The position numbers were made by a program, and so were the translations under genes. 64,000 nucleotides of DNA. Source: Chrysophaeum taylorii. Its lineage: Eukaryota; Sar; Pelagophyceae; Pelagomonadales; Pelagomonadaceae. Where the stretch lies: contig JAQMWT010000141.1 in assembly GCA_029834535.1 (NCBI GenBank), forward strand, positions 17,023 through 81,022, given 5' to 3'. The stretch's first letter is position 1. Every line of letters begins with the position of its first letter. The notes under the pieces are model-generated. The model did no database searches. It was given only the letters and a program-made list of their open reading frames with translations, and was not told the origin of the DNA. Of the stretch, positions 21,875-31,824 are shown piece after piece.

Positions 21875-22576
21875 ATGGAGACGCCGACGCCGCCGCCGCC
21901 GACAGAGGCTCCGTTCGACGACGAGATCCTCGCGCTCCTCGCGCCGCCCGGGGAGGCGATGGACCTCGAGTGGCTCCTCGAGAAGGATGATCGGGTGTGG
22001 AGCCTGCAAAACGTATCGGCCGTATCTCGTTCCCTCGCGGCCGTCAAGCAAGAGCCTTTGTCGAACATGTCGGCCGTGTCCCACAACCTCGCGAACGTGG
22101 GGGCCCTCCCCCAGTGTAACCAGCGGCACGCGCGATGCGTGGCGCCGGTGGCCGTCGCGGAGGACGTCCCGGAGGCCGTCGTCGTCCAGGAACCGTCTCT
22201 GCTCGACGCGGCGAGGCCCTTCCATTTCCAGGCGGCCCCCCGGAAGGGCCGCCGGACGCAGCGGGTCGCGGCCACCGAGGACCAGCAGAAAAAGCTCGAG
22301 CTCCGGCGAACTAAGAACCGGGAGGCAGCCGAGCGGATGCGCCGTCGTCGCCGCGAAGAGACCGCCGGACTCGAGAAAGCGGTTAGGGAGCTTACGGCAC
22401 GCTGCGATGAGTTGTCGGCCAAACTTGCGGCGAGCGAGGCGGAGAACCAGCAGCTCCGCGGCCTCAAGCAGCTCGTTCTCGCGGTGGCTCCGCAGCCAAC
22501 CGCCGAAGGCGCCGTCGTCGATGCCAAACTTCTGGCCGACCACGTCCACTGCCTCGCAGGGGAGCCGGTCTCCTGA
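21875..22576 (+). CDS. bZIP transcription factor
   Basis: 233 residues. The basic region at 143-161 has the invariant N148-x7-R156 spacing (R-R-T-K-N-R-E-A-A-E-R-M-R), followed by a leucine-zipper coiled coil at about 163-200 with hydrophobic heptads. The N-terminal 120 residues are acidic and Pro-rich, typical of an activation region, with a K-Q-E-P sumoylation-like site at 58-61. It would bind palindromic DNA as a dimer in the nucleus. Targets cannot be inferred. No intron. Confidence 0.9.
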   Translation: METPTPPPPTEAPFDDEILALLAPPGEAMDLEWLLEKDDRVWSLQNVSAVSRSLAAVKQEPLSNMSAVSHNLANVGALPQCNQRHARCVAPVAVAEDVPEAVVVQEPSLLDAARPFHFQAAPRKGRRTQRVAATEDQQKKLELRRTKNREAAERMRRRRREETAGLEKAVRELTARCDELSAKLAASEAENQQLRGLKQLVLAVAPQPTAEGAVVDAKLLADHVHCLAGEPVS

Positions 22577-22908
22577 TTTTTTTTTTTATTAATCTGATTG
22601 AAACGCGACCTCGTCTACAACGACGACAACATCCGCAACAACATACTCCTCGAATTAATGTGGATCCTCCTGCCCTCACACGCGGAGAAGAGCTAATGCC
22701 TTCTCCTGCAACGACACAATACACACCACACTCCACACACACCACACACACACACAATCGCGCGCGACCTCCTCTCCTCACTGACCTCTTCTTGTTGTTG
22801 TTGTTGTTGTTGTTCTTGTTGTTTGAAGACCATGATCGTCGTCGTCAACAACGATGATCATCATCTTCATCATCATCTTCCTCGGGACCCAAGAAAAAAT
22901 GGATAAAG

Positions 22909-22956
<48 letters not shown>
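22577..22956. other. Intergenic with simple repeats
   Basis: Holds a CACA-rich stretch (about 22718-22757), (TTG)n (about 22790-22820), CAT-rich runs and (CCAG)n at about 22913-22954, immediately beyond the 3' end of the convergent monooxygenase gene. No gene. Confidence 0.7.
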
Positions 22957-24243
22957 TCACGCCACCAGCATCAAGAGCCCCCCCAGGGCGAGAAGGAAGA
23001 TAGCCGCGGCACGCAGGGCAACGGTGGTTCTCTGGGCGCGGCGCCAGACCTCGTCGTAGGGGAGGCCCTCGAGGACCTGCAAGACGGCGGGCCGGGCGCC
23101 GTATAGGCCGGGGACACGCGACAGGGCGAGCCGCGCGAAAAAACCAACCATAAACCGAAGACGGGCGAGTCTCGTGCCCTGGCCGTATTGGTAGGGAAAG
23201 CCGACGGCGACGAGGTGTGCGAGGGCCCTCGCAGCCGGCGCGCGCCGGCTCTGGTACTCGCGGACCGCCGTGCTCATGTCGCGGCAGCAGTCCTCGAGCT
23301 CGAGAGCATCCTCGAGGGCCGCGTTGACGCCCTGGCCGAGGTCGGGGGGGAAGGCGTGGGCGCTGTCGCCGACGAGGAATACGCGAGTTCCGTTCGCCGT
23401 CGTCGCGGCGACCGGATTCCTATATTGGGGCCTGGGAAATTTTCCGGGACGTAGCCGGTCGAATCTGTCGAGATCCGCCTGATTCCACCGGATCTGCGGG
23501 AAAGCGGTTTTCATATCCAGGCCGCCGCGCCAGACGGGATGGTCTTGGTCTGCGATCACGTTGGCGGTTCTCCTGTCGACGAACGCGTCGTTCACCGGCA
23601 GCAAACCGAGGCGTAGCTTTGCTTCGGGGATCGAGGGCACCGAGTAGGCCTGCCGCGCCGTCGTTTCGCCTCCCGACGTCTCGAGGTTCGTGGGGACGTT
23701 GATAATTTTGTACATTAATCCAGCGCTCGGCGAGTCGAGCGTCGAGGTCTCGGCGCCCATCGCCTCCGCGACTCCGCTCGAGATTCCGTCGGCCCCGACC
23801 ACGATCGAGGCCTCCCCAACAACTCCTTCCTCGTACACCACGCTCACGCCGCGCGCCAGTGCAGCCTCTTTGAGCAACTCGACGAACTGCGCGCGAGGTA
23901 TCCACGCCGCGTCCTCCGACGCGATCGGCGGACGTATCGGCGCCGAGGCTGGCCCCTCGGGCGGCACCCGGATGACCGTGTAGTTGCGGTTCGAGATCCC
24001 GACCTCGCGCACCTTGCCTGTCAGGCCGTGCCGGTCGAGCCATCGCTGACCTCGCGGATCGATGAGGTACAAGTATGACCTTTCGTCATCCACGATCTCC
24101 CTGCGTTCGAACACGACGGTCGAATAACCCAGGGACGCCAAGCTGATCGCCGAGCTCAGACCGGCGGGACCGCCGCCGATCACCACAGCGGACGGTCCGA
24201 GTCCATGACTCATCGCGACCAACGTGATGACGAAGAACATCAA
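22957..24243 (-). CDS. FAD-dependent monooxygenase, membrane-anchored
   Basis: 428 residues. After a short hydrophobic leader the Rossmann motif V-I-G-G-G-P-A-G-L (21-29) with E46 closing the fold binds FAD. The second FAD motif is G292-D293-S-A-H-A-F-P-P-D-L-G-Q-G-V-N-A-A-L-E-D, as in the UbiH/kynurenine-3-monooxygenase/PHBH superfamily. A C-terminal hydrophobic segment (A-I-F-L-L-A-L-G-G-L-L-M-L-V-A) looks like a membrane anchor, as in kynurenine monooxygenase. The substrate is not readable; aromatic hydroxylation or an isoprenoid or xanthophyll-type reaction is possible. No intron. Confidence 0.82.
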   Translation of the reverse strand: MMFFVITLVAMSHGLGPSAVVIGGGPAGLSSAISLASLGYSTVVFERREIVDDERSYLYLIDPRGQRWLDRHGLTGKVREVGISNRNYTVIRVPPEGPASAPIRPPIASEDAAWIPRAQFVELLKEAALARGVSVVYEEGVVGEASIVVGADGISSGVAEAMGAETSTLDSPSAGLMYKIINVPTNLETSGGETTARQAYSVPSIPEAKLRLGLLPVNDAFVDRRTANVIADQDHPVWRGGLDMKTAFPQIRWNQADLDRFDRLRPGKFPRPQYRNPVAATTANGTRVFLVGDSAHAFPPDLGQGVNAALEDALELEDCCRDMSTAVREYQSRRAPAARALAHLVAVGFPYQYGQGTRLARLRFMVGFFARLALSRVPGLYGARPAVLQVLEGLPYDEVWRRAQRTTVALRAAAIFLLALGGLLMLVA

Positions 24244-25035
24244 TCCGTCTTGGATATTTTGACTACTACTTCTCGAGTCAAGTAGTCATTCTTCGGGTGT
24301 ACCGGGCGGGGCCTACATAAGGTACCGGCTTTCTCAATGTCTATAGGACCCTTGTAATATTTTGGAAAAAAGGGGGACCGCGACAAAAAATTGTTTTTCT
24401 AAATTTAGGGGGTCTGCGATTTTGACGTGACATAAACAAAAAAAATTGTCACAAGCGGACGGACGGACGGACGGACGGACGGACGGACGGACGGACTTCA
24501 AGCAAAAGTGGTTGTCTGTCGCACACAGTGTGTGTTCGGCGGCGGCGGCGGCGGCGGCGGCGGCGAACTGACCTGGTTCCTTCTTCACACCGACGACATG
24601 CGTCTAGCCAGCGTCGAGAGTGCGCGACTGGAACGCTCAGCGTGGCCTTAGCTGATGACCGGCTCGCGCCGAGCTAGGTACTCCTCGTCTACTGCCGAGA
24701 GCGCTCAATTAATTTCCGACGACGAGTCGCGGACGCCCGTCGTATTGCCGCCTTGAAGGCTTTAATAATTGCCTAGTCCATCCTCGGCCGGAGCCAAGAA
24801 GCTTCTCGAGAAAAAACTTGTCGACTTCGGTTGGTGACAGCAACGCCAGGTATATACCGCCGCGCGTCGCGCGGAAGGGACCGCGCGTTTCAAGGTCGAT
24901 ATGATATGACCACGCTGTTGATTTTGGGCAAACGACACCCCCGGCTGCTTAATTTCAAAAGGTCAGCGCACCTCTCAACTACTTTTTAGTCAGCTCAAAG
25001 AACACCGCCTTTTCGTTCTCAAAACCACCGCACGA
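24244..25035. other. Intergenic with (ACGG)n and (CGG)n microsatellites
   Basis: A pure tetranucleotide run of GGAC lies at about 24459-24495 and a (CGG)n run at about 24537-24565. No gene is supported. Confidence 0.65.
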
Positions 25036-25653
25036 CTAGGGACAAGCAAGAGCCGCCGCGAGGGTGTTGAGTCTCCGGCGCTCGAATCGGGATTCGCGCA
25101 TGCGGCGGAGGGCGGCGGCGGGCGAGGGGTCCTCGTGCCACTGGACGCCAAAGTCGGCGGGTAGGGTGTTGAGTTTGCGCCAGGGGTAGCCCGGGCGGAG
25201 CCAAGGTGGTCTCGGGATTGTTGACCTCGCCGCGCAGGCGTGGCACTCGAGCTCGACGTCGTCGTCGGCGACGACGAGCGTCGTCTTCGTTGCGAAGCAC
25301 GCTCGGCACGTTTTGAGCCGGGTGATGTCTTCGAGCGACCGGAGCGCTTTCGCGGCATCCAACACAACGAGGGGCGCGCGGACCGCGAGGCCCTGGCTCC
25401 GGAGGTAGAGACGGAAACCGGGGAGGGCGACGTGCAGGGCTGCAGCCGCCGCAGCGAGCGATCTGAAGCGTCGCTTCGCGTTGCCGTTGAGGCAAAGGTG
25501 CCAGATGGAGCCGCCGTAGGGCCTCGCGTCGAGGTCGGGCCACGTCCGCAGGGCCGCAGGTCTCACAACCGCCGCGAGCTTGGCAGCGAGAAACGCGTTG
25601 ACGGCCGAGCGAATGTCTAGGAAGGGTGCGGCTAGCTCGAGGACGAGGAGCAT
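25036..25653 (-). CDS. Hypothetical protein with a zinc-ribbon-like Cys pair
   Basis: 205 residues if the ATG at 25653 is used. Leu/Ala-rich helical N-terminus, then W-P-D-L-D-A-R-P-Y-G-G-S-I-W-H-L. A C-x2-C...C-x2-C pattern (K-T-C-R-A-C and E-L-E-C-H-A-C, about 18 residues apart) suggests a zinc-binding hairpin. I do not recognise the family; an F-box-like N-terminal helix set is possible. Its 3' end faces the monooxygenase promoter side with a long gap. Confidence 0.45.
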   Translation of the reverse strand: MLLVLELAAPFLDIRSAVNAFLAAKLAAVVRPAALRTWPDLDARPYGGSIWHLCLNGNAKRRFRSLAAAAAALHVALPGFRLYLRSQGLAVRAPLVVLDAAKALRSLEDITRLKTCRACFATKTTLVVADDDVELECHACAARSTIPRPPWLRPGYPWRKLNTLPADFGVQWHEDPSPAAALRRMRESRFERRRLNTLAAALACP

Positions 25654-25689
25654 TAAGAGGTTTTTTAAGAGTAAACTAAGCACTTAATG

Positions 25690-26990
25690 GGAAATAATCA
25701 TTCCCTTTATCAACGTTCTTAGAGTTTGGTCTTGGGGAAATCATGGTACTCTTGGCCGAGTGTTGAGCTCGGTGTACTTGATGATCCTGGTTGTTGCAAT
25801 TGAACTCTTTTGTTGTTGTTCGTGCGCAGTAGGGTGACATCGTACGTCTCGTCCGCGTCGAGCATGGTGTTTGTTTCCCTTTGTTCAGAACAAGATGTCC
25901 CGTCGTGCTCAGGCAGCGGTCACAGGAGCTCGACGAGCCATGTGCACCAATTGAACACACTTCGAGGCTCTCGCGATGTCCGGAATTAATCATTCGCTCG
26001 TTGGTGAGCGGCAAATACAACTTTCCAACGTCGAGCACAATCAGTGGAAAAAAAACGACTTCATTCTTCATGTCAAGCTCATGATTATTAAGCGATTCCA
26101 GTTGATCAATCAATCACCTCGAGAGTTTGATCCACAGTGAGTGAAGTCGCGTCAAGACAGGTATTTCCGGTCTCGGTGAGGGAGGTCAACATCGACTGTC
26201 TTACTGTGCGGCATCGATTTCGCAGTTTGTTGCGTTCGTGAGATCGACGACATCTAAAGTTCCAGCTCCTCCTCGCAGGGACTAGATCATGTTGTATTTG
26301 ATCAACGGGACGCAAGCCCTCAGGTAGAGGTGTTCGTGTTGCACGAAGATAACGGCTGGCATGAAAAAAAATCGCCTCAAATTCGGCCAACGCCCCCACT
26401 GCGCTGATTTTTTTTCGGGGGAGGTCAGAGTTTTGGTGGCCGCGAAGATTTTCATCGGAGGAACGTGCGCAAAAGGATTTATGGATGGATAAGCTGGCAA
26501 TTTCGCCCGGAACCTTGTTACGTCGAGCTTGCGCGATTTTCCCTCAAAAAAATGGCAATATCGTATGGAGCTCCTAAGCCAGAAGAAATGAACTTGGGTA
26601 TATCGTGGGCATTGGTCAGCAGCTCCTGGCCACCAGCTGGGAATAGATTTGTCATCTTCTTTGCATTATCGAGTCAAGTCGCCACATGCCGCCACACAGA
26701 CCTTTGATGATAAGATATCACGCACGTCACGCGCTTTGACGAAAACTTCTTCGGCGAAATAATTTATTGCAGCCAGGTGTAGGACAGCGGTTGCGTTCGC
26801 CAAATCGTCGATATCTGCACGCTCTGCGAGCCTGGAGCAAACGTGCCGGCATCATCTGTTCGGTCGTCAGCTGGAAGGAAGGCCACGTACACCGCCGGTT
26901 CACTCGAAATGCTTTATTGGGCCAGATGATGAAGGGCTACGATGATGATACGCACGCTGTCGCTTCCTTCGTCCTGAAGTGTTTATTACT
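25690..26990 (-). pseudogene. Degenerate paralogous segment A, family unknown
   Basis: Similar along its whole length to 32560-34290 (segment B). Matching islands include GCAGCTCCTGGCCA...GCTGGGAAT, GTGTTGCACGAAGATAACG / ATGTTGCACGAAAACAACG and CTTTCCAACGTCGA. Read on the minus strand, both give related broken protein islands such as F-V-Q-H-E-H-L-Y-L (A) and F-V-Q-H-E-H-V-Y-L (B). Frames are interrupted by stops and indels. Segment A lacks about 400 bp present in B (33040-33420). I do not recognise the ancestor. Confidence 0.5.
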
Positions 26991-27045
26991 GTACTCGCGT
27001 GAAATGAAATGAATTCCCAACGCCAAGAACCGGTCCGTTAGGAGG

Positions 27046-27936
27046 ATGAGCACGACACCGCGGAGCCGGCAGCAGCGTCGAACCCCGTTGGCGCCGCGGA
27101 AGAAGCGCGGCGCGACGCAGTTGGAACAAGCCGGCGAGGGAAAACGGCTGTTCGAGGGTCCCGAGGAGGATACGCCCGAGCCGTGCGTCGTGAGCGAACC
27201 GATTAAGCGCGCCTACGCCATCGTGCGCCGATCGAGCAATGGTCTGGGGGAAACGGGAGGTGCGATCTACGGCGAGGTGACGGCGAGCAGCTTCCAGCGC
27301 GTCGTAGATGCGATGGGACTCGAACCAACGTCGATTTTCCTCGACGTCGGAAGCGGCCTCGGGAAACCGAATTTTCACGCGGCTCTCCACGCGGGCTGCG
27401 CGTCGTTCGGCGTCGAGCTCGAGGAAGTTCGGTGGCAGCTCGCCACCTTTAACCTCATGCAGATGCACGCGGCGGGGTTCGGGGGCGGGGTCTACTTTCT
27501 GCACGGCGACATCACGGCCGCTTATTCCCTCGACCCGTTCTCGCACGTCTACATGTTCGACGTTGGATTTCCGCCTACGCTTCTCGAAACCCTAGCGGAC
27601 CTCTTCAATAGGAGCCAAGCGAGGGTCCTCGCTTCCTTCCAAAAAAACTTGGACGAGAACTATGGTTTTGACGTTGTTTTGCGGCGCAAAATCCAGACCT
27701 CGATGCACGGAAGTACCGAGAAACACGCGTGCTTCGTTTACGATCGACATCTCCGAGCCTCACCAGTTTCCCCGGACCCCCTTTTTGTGGAGGGCCTCGA
27801 AAAACTCCGGGAACCAAAGGAACTCCAGTGCAAGGACGCGGCGGACCGCCTCGATGCCTCGCACTCCAAGCCCCGCCGGCCGCGCTCGGCGCGCAAAACC
27901 GACCCTTACCTGACTCCCCCCCGCCGGATAATATGA
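27046..27936 (+). CDS. DOT1-like SAM-dependent methyltransferase
   Basis: 296 residues. The N-terminal 45 are basic. The catalytic fold starts with I-Y-G-E-V (74-78), then F-L-D100-V-G-S-G-L-G-K for SAM binding, F-G-V-E124-L as the ribose-binding acidic residue and F-D-V-G-F-P-P near the position of the DOT1 N-N-F-x-F region. The family methylates histone H3 Lys79 on nucleosomes. Here the length is little more than the bare catalytic domain and the C-terminus is basic (P-R-R-P-R-S-A-R-K), which could bind DNA. The substrate-side loop differs (D-V-G instead of N-N-F), so a non-histone substrate is possible. No intron. Confidence 0.72.
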   Translation: MSTTPRSRQQRRTPLAPRKKRGATQLEQAGEGKRLFEGPEEDTPEPCVVSEPIKRAYAIVRRSSNGLGETGGAIYGEVTASSFQRVVDAMGLEPTSIFLDVGSGLGKPNFHAALHAGCASFGVELEEVRWQLATFNLMQMHAAGFGGGVYFLHGDITAAYSLDPFSHVYMFDVGFPPTLLETLADLFNRSQARVLASFQKNLDENYGFDVVLRRKIQTSMHGSTEKHACFVYDRHLRASPVSPDPLFVEGLEKLREPKELQCKDAADRLDASHSKPRRPRSARKTDPYLTPPRRII

Positions 27937-28022
27937 TTCCTGTGTAATAGATAGAGGTTAACCTTATTCAGGCAGCATTGCGTCACTAAATTCTCTCTCT
28001 CCACAAGGAAGGAAGAAGGAAA

Positions 28023-30353
28023 ATGGCCAGCGAGCTGCGCGCGAGCCAGACGTCGTTGTACATCGAGACGGGGTCCGGGCGGCGCGAGCTGGAGGACATC
28101 GGGGTGGTGAGAGTGGCGATCCTGAATGCAATGTACGCCCGCGAGGCGTCGGAGGGCGTGATGAGCGGGACGATGTCGTCGTCGCCCCAGCACAAGCACC
28201 GCCGCCGGAAGTTGGCCATACGATGCTACCACGTCCTCCACAATCGATGGCACTATTTGATCGTGTACGGCGCGCTCGTATGCTATTTGTGGGTCGTGCC
28301 CCACCACGAGCGAGGGGGAGTGCTTCGGGGACCCGCGAGGAAGCGACGGATAGTCGCTTATTTATCGTTGTCTTGCCTCGGAATTTTTGCCGTCGACTGC
28401 CTTTGTTATTACGTCGTGATCGGGTTCCACGTGCGAAACCACTTGTGGGGCCTCGCGTACGGGGTTTTGATCGCAGCGCTCCTCGTCGACGAGTCGATCG
28501 CGTGGACGACGCGGCCTCGTAGAGTCGCGAAAGGCAGAATTCTCCTCGCCGTCTTCCGGTTAAAAAACGTCAGGGCCGCCGGGGCTGCTGTGATCCGGAC
28601 GATTCCCTCGCTGATCGCCCCCCTCGGTCTCGTTGCGACCCATGTTTTCACTTTCGCTTTCGTCGCCCACTCCTGCCTCGAAAACTACTACGATTCAAAC
28701 CATTCTTGCGAAATCAGACCTACCGAATTCGGCCGCAAGCTCCCCGCGGAGTGCGAGGACGTCGGCCCCTGGGAACGTCAGGACTACTTCGACACGATGA
28801 CCGAGGCGGTGGTCCAAATGTTTATATGCTTCACGACCGCTAATTTCCCGGACGTCGCTTTTCCGTACCTCTACCGCCGATCTAAATTCTGGTTTCCGTT
28901 TTTTGTCGCATACCTGACAATTGCGGTCATCATGATGAACCATGTTCTGGGGTCCGCGTTCGCGAGCTGGAGCCTCGCCAAGGCCGACGCGGCTCGGCGC
29001 CTCGCGGAGAGGCGCAGGCGCGATTACCTCCGTTTGTTCTCGTTCCTCGAGCTCGATACTACCGACGCGGTCGTGAACGTTGCGGCCGTCCGCTTAATCC
29101 TCCGGAACCTCCGCCCCGACCTCGCTCCCGAGGTCGTCGACATGATCGCCGCCACCACCACCACCACAAACGACGACGACGACGCCGCGGATCTCGACGC
29201 GTTTATGGACGTCTGCGAGCTCGCGCTCACCGTCGACGTCGCGAGAAACCCTTTTTTCGGGCACAAATCCCCGAGCCGCCGAAAGGCAGCTTGGCGCCTC
29301 CTGCAGTCGCCCTTGTACTCGACGCTCCAAAACTCCATCAACATCGCCAACGCCTGTCTGATGTTCGCGACCTGCTTCATCGACGACAACAACAAGAACC
29401 AGAGTTATTTCGGCTCGGCCGATTCTAGCCTCTGGACGCAGCTGGTGATCGCGCAGTACGTGCTCCTCGTCGCACCAATCCTGGACATGCTGATCGAAAT
29501 CTACGCGGTCAGGTGGCACTTCTTCTTCCGGTACAACAAGGTCGCCGCCCTCACGATCGCCACGACCGTCGCCGTGCCGCTGGCGCTCTCGGCGATCCCG
29601 TCCGCGCGCTCTCTCGCTCCGCGCGTCTTCGCCGCTCTCATCCTCCTCAGACTCTTCTTTCTCCGACGATTCATCCGGAGTCTCGCGAATTTCGGCAAGG
29701 CGGTCGAGTACACGATACCTCTCACCATCCACCAACTCGCCGTCCTCGCGTACGTCTTCCACGTCTACGCGACCTTCGCGGTCTTTCTGTTTGGAAAACA
29801 CCGCCTGCAGCGCCAAGTCGAGGGGTCCATGTTTTCCGCCGAAGACTACAACTACGTCTTCAACTGCAACCGCTTCCTCGACGCCCTCTTCTTCCTCTTT
29901 GTCGTCTGGGTCGGCAACAACTGGCACATCTTCATGAACGGCGCCGCCGCCGCTTCGGGAGTCGTTTCCGCTCGCGTCTTCTTCCTATCCTTCTACGTCG
30001 TTGTTGTGCTCGTCCTCACCAACGTCGCCACGGCCTTCATCGTCGAACTTATGGACCTCCACCTCCGCAACCTGGCGGCGGCGGCGGCAGCGGCCGCCGT
30101 CGTCACCACGCCCACCACAAAAGACCACCACCACCACCACCACCACTCCGTCGTCGTCGTCGTCAAAAACAAATCGCACAGACGACGACGACGAGGTCTC
30201 TCCGACAGTCTCAACGACGACGACGACGAGGAGCAGCCCATGTGGCTCTTCCGCTTCCCTAAATCTAGGCAACATCATGCCCACATCGCGCGCCGCAACG
30301 GCGACGATTCCGCCACTGCAACAACCAAGATCCGGATGCGCGAGTTCGTTTAG
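28023..30353 (+). CDS. Two-pore cation channel (TPC family)
   Basis: 776 residues with two six-helix channel repeats. The first pore has F-T271-T-A-N-F-P-D-V (canonical TPC T-T-A-N-N-P); the second has V-W-V-G631-N-N-W-H (canonical V-N-N-W). The second S4-like helix carries R-x6-R-x4-R-R-x2-R (about residues 535-560), so voltage sensing is plausible there. The linker is charged with poly-Thr and poly-Asp; the C-terminus has poly-His and Arg-rich stretches. TPCs are endolysosomal or vacuolar Na+/Ca2+ channels gated by NAADP, PI(3,5)P2 or Ca2+. No EF hands like those of plant TPC1 are seen in the linker. No intron. Confidence 0.85.
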   Translation: MASELRASQTSLYIETGSGRRELEDIGVVRVAILNAMYAREASEGVMSGTMSSSPQHKHRRRKLAIRCYHVLHNRWHYLIVYGALVCYLWVVPHHERGGVLRGPARKRRIVAYLSLSCLGIFAVDCLCYYVVIGFHVRNHLWGLAYGVLIAALLVDESIAWTTRPRRVAKGRILLAVFRLKNVRAAGAAVIRTIPSLIAPLGLVATHVFTFAFVAHSCLENYYDSNHSCEIRPTEFGRKLPAECEDVGPWERQDYFDTMTEAVVQMFICFTTANFPDVAFPYLYRRSKFWFPFFVAYLTIAVIMMNHVLGSAFASWSLAKADAARRLAERRRRDYLRLFSFLELDTTDAVVNVAAVRLILRNLRPDLAPEVVDMIAATTTTTNDDDDAADLDAFMDVCELALTVDVARNPFFGHKSPSRRKAAWRLLQSPLYSTLQNSINIANACLMFATCFIDDNNKNQSYFGSADSSLWTQLVIAQYVLLVAPILDMLIEIYAVRWHFFFRYNKVAALTIATTVAVPLALSAIPSARSLAPRVFAALILLRLFFLRRFIRSLANFGKAVEYTIPLTIHQLAVLAYVFHVYATFAVFLFGKHRLQRQVEGSMFSAEDYNYVFNCNRFLDALFFLFVVWVGNNWHIFMNGAAAASGVVSARVFFLSFYVVVVLVLTNVATAFIVELMDLHLRNLAAAAAAAAVVTTPTTKDHHHHHHHSVVVVVKNKSHRRRRRGLSDSLNDDDDEEQPMWLFRFPKSRQHHAHIARRNGDDSATATTKIRMREFV

Positions 30354-30391
30354 GGTTACTACTACTACTACTACTACCACCACCAGAAGAG

Positions 30392-31510
30392 ATGGCTCCT
30401 CCGTGCGGTAGCGCCGTGGCGGCGAAACGGGTGAAAACGCGGCACCCAGAAGAAGAAGAAGAAGAAGAATACAGTAGTAGTAGCAGCATAAAACGAAGAG
30501 CGTTATTGCGGCTCATCGAGATGAAGCCCCTCGCGATGCTGAACGGCGTCGACGATGATGAAGCCCCCCTCGACACGAAACGCGGTGTGCTGCTCAGGAT
30601 GGTGGACGCGAAGGAGGAGTGGCTCTTTGGGTTGGTCGACGGCGTCTCGGAGGCCGCTCTTTTGTCGTTGGTGGAATCCCGGGCCGCGTCTCAATCGGTC
30701 GTCGTGGAACTGTCAAAACTTTTTGACAAGGTCGGCGTCGAGAACCACGTTACCGAATTGCTGAAATTGATGGTCCCGTGGCACCGGTACGAGCCGAGGA
30801 TCGACGAGAACGTCGAATTGCCCCCTGGCGTGGGCTCGGATGTTGCCGGGAGTTACGGCGACTTCAAGGACTTTGTCGAGCTCGGCGCAACAAATTGGGT
30901 CGAGCGAATCGTCCAAAAATGCGATCATCTTCGCGTTGTCGTCTGCGCGCTCGCCGCTCACGCCTCCCAACTCGAGGTCCTCAAATGGGCGCGCGCCAAC
31001 GGTTGCCCATGGGATGAAGTGACTTGCGAAAGCGCCGCGCTCGGCGGTCACCTCGACGTTCTTCGATGGGCGCGCGCCAACGAGTGTCCTTGGGACGGAG
31101 CAACGTGCGCTGGCGCCGCCAAGAACGGCCACTTGGAGGTCGTCAAGTGGGCCCGAGCTAACGGTTGTCCTTGGGACGAACGAACCTGCGCTGCCGCTGC
31201 TCGCGAAGGCCAATTCCACGTGCTCGAGTGGGCGCGAGCCAACGGGTGCCCGTGGAACGACACGACCTGCCTCTGGGCGGCCGCGGCCGGCAATCTCGAT
31301 GTCCTCAAGTGGCTGCGCGCCAACGGCTGTCCCTGGGACAGATACACGTGCTCTGTCGCGGCTCGCGCTGGCCACCTTGAGGTGCTGAAGTGGGCGCGCC
31401 AAAATGGATGCCCCTGGCGCAAGGCCGCTTGCGTCGACTCGACCCACCCGGACGTCCAGGCTTGGGTGCGACGCCAGCCTGATGATGATGATGATGATGA
31501 TGATGGCTAG
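30392..31510 (+). CDS. Ankyrin-type repeat protein (WARANGCPW repeats)
   Basis: 372 residues, starting 38 bp after the channel stop. Residues about 190-350 hold six tandem repeats of ~27 residues of the form A-A-x-x-G-H-L-x-V-L-x-W-A-R-A-N-G-C-P-W-D-x-x-T-C. These form ankyrin-like helical hairpins. The N-terminal 170 residues lack repeats and carry a poly-Glu stretch; the C-terminus ends in a poly-Asp run. Proteins of this type form very large families in pelagophytes and some giant viruses; their partners are unknown. No intron. Confidence 0.8.
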   Translation: MAPPCGSAVAAKRVKTRHPEEEEEEEYSSSSSIKRRALLRLIEMKPLAMLNGVDDDEAPLDTKRGVLLRMVDAKEEWLFGLVDGVSEAALLSLVESRAASQSVVVELSKLFDKVGVENHVTELLKLMVPWHRYEPRIDENVELPPGVGSDVAGSYGDFKDFVELGATNWVERIVQKCDHLRVVVCALAAHASQLEVLKWARANGCPWDEVTCESAALGGHLDVLRWARANECPWDGATCAGAAKNGHLEVVKWARANGCPWDERTCAAAAREGQFHVLEWARANGCPWNDTTCLWAAAAGNLDVLKWLRANGCPWDRYTCSVAARAGHLEVLKWARQNGCPWRKAACVDSTHPDVQAWVRRQPDDDDDDDDG

Positions 31511-31824
31511 TACTGATATAATACTACTACCACCTACCTCGGCGTCGTCGGTGTTGAGGGCGCGGGCTTTGGTGGTGGTGGTGGTGGTGGGGCAATCGTG
31601 GCCGGAGAGGCGTCGCGGGCGACGGCGCGACCGTAGTCTCCGATGCCCGTGAGAGTTAGGCGCGGCCTCGGCAAGATACATGAGGGTGGCGAGCTCGCTC
31701 GTCGCGGCGCTCCCGGAAGAGAACCGGGCGCGGTCCTCCTCCAACCGTGCTTCGGCTCGGCGCTCTCTTCCGTCGACTCGAAAAGCGAGAAGGGCAGAGT
31801 CGGGAATAGGGACGAGATGGTCTC
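31511..31824. other. Short intergenic stretch
   Basis: (GGT)n near 31571-31591. No gene seen. Confidence 0.6.
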
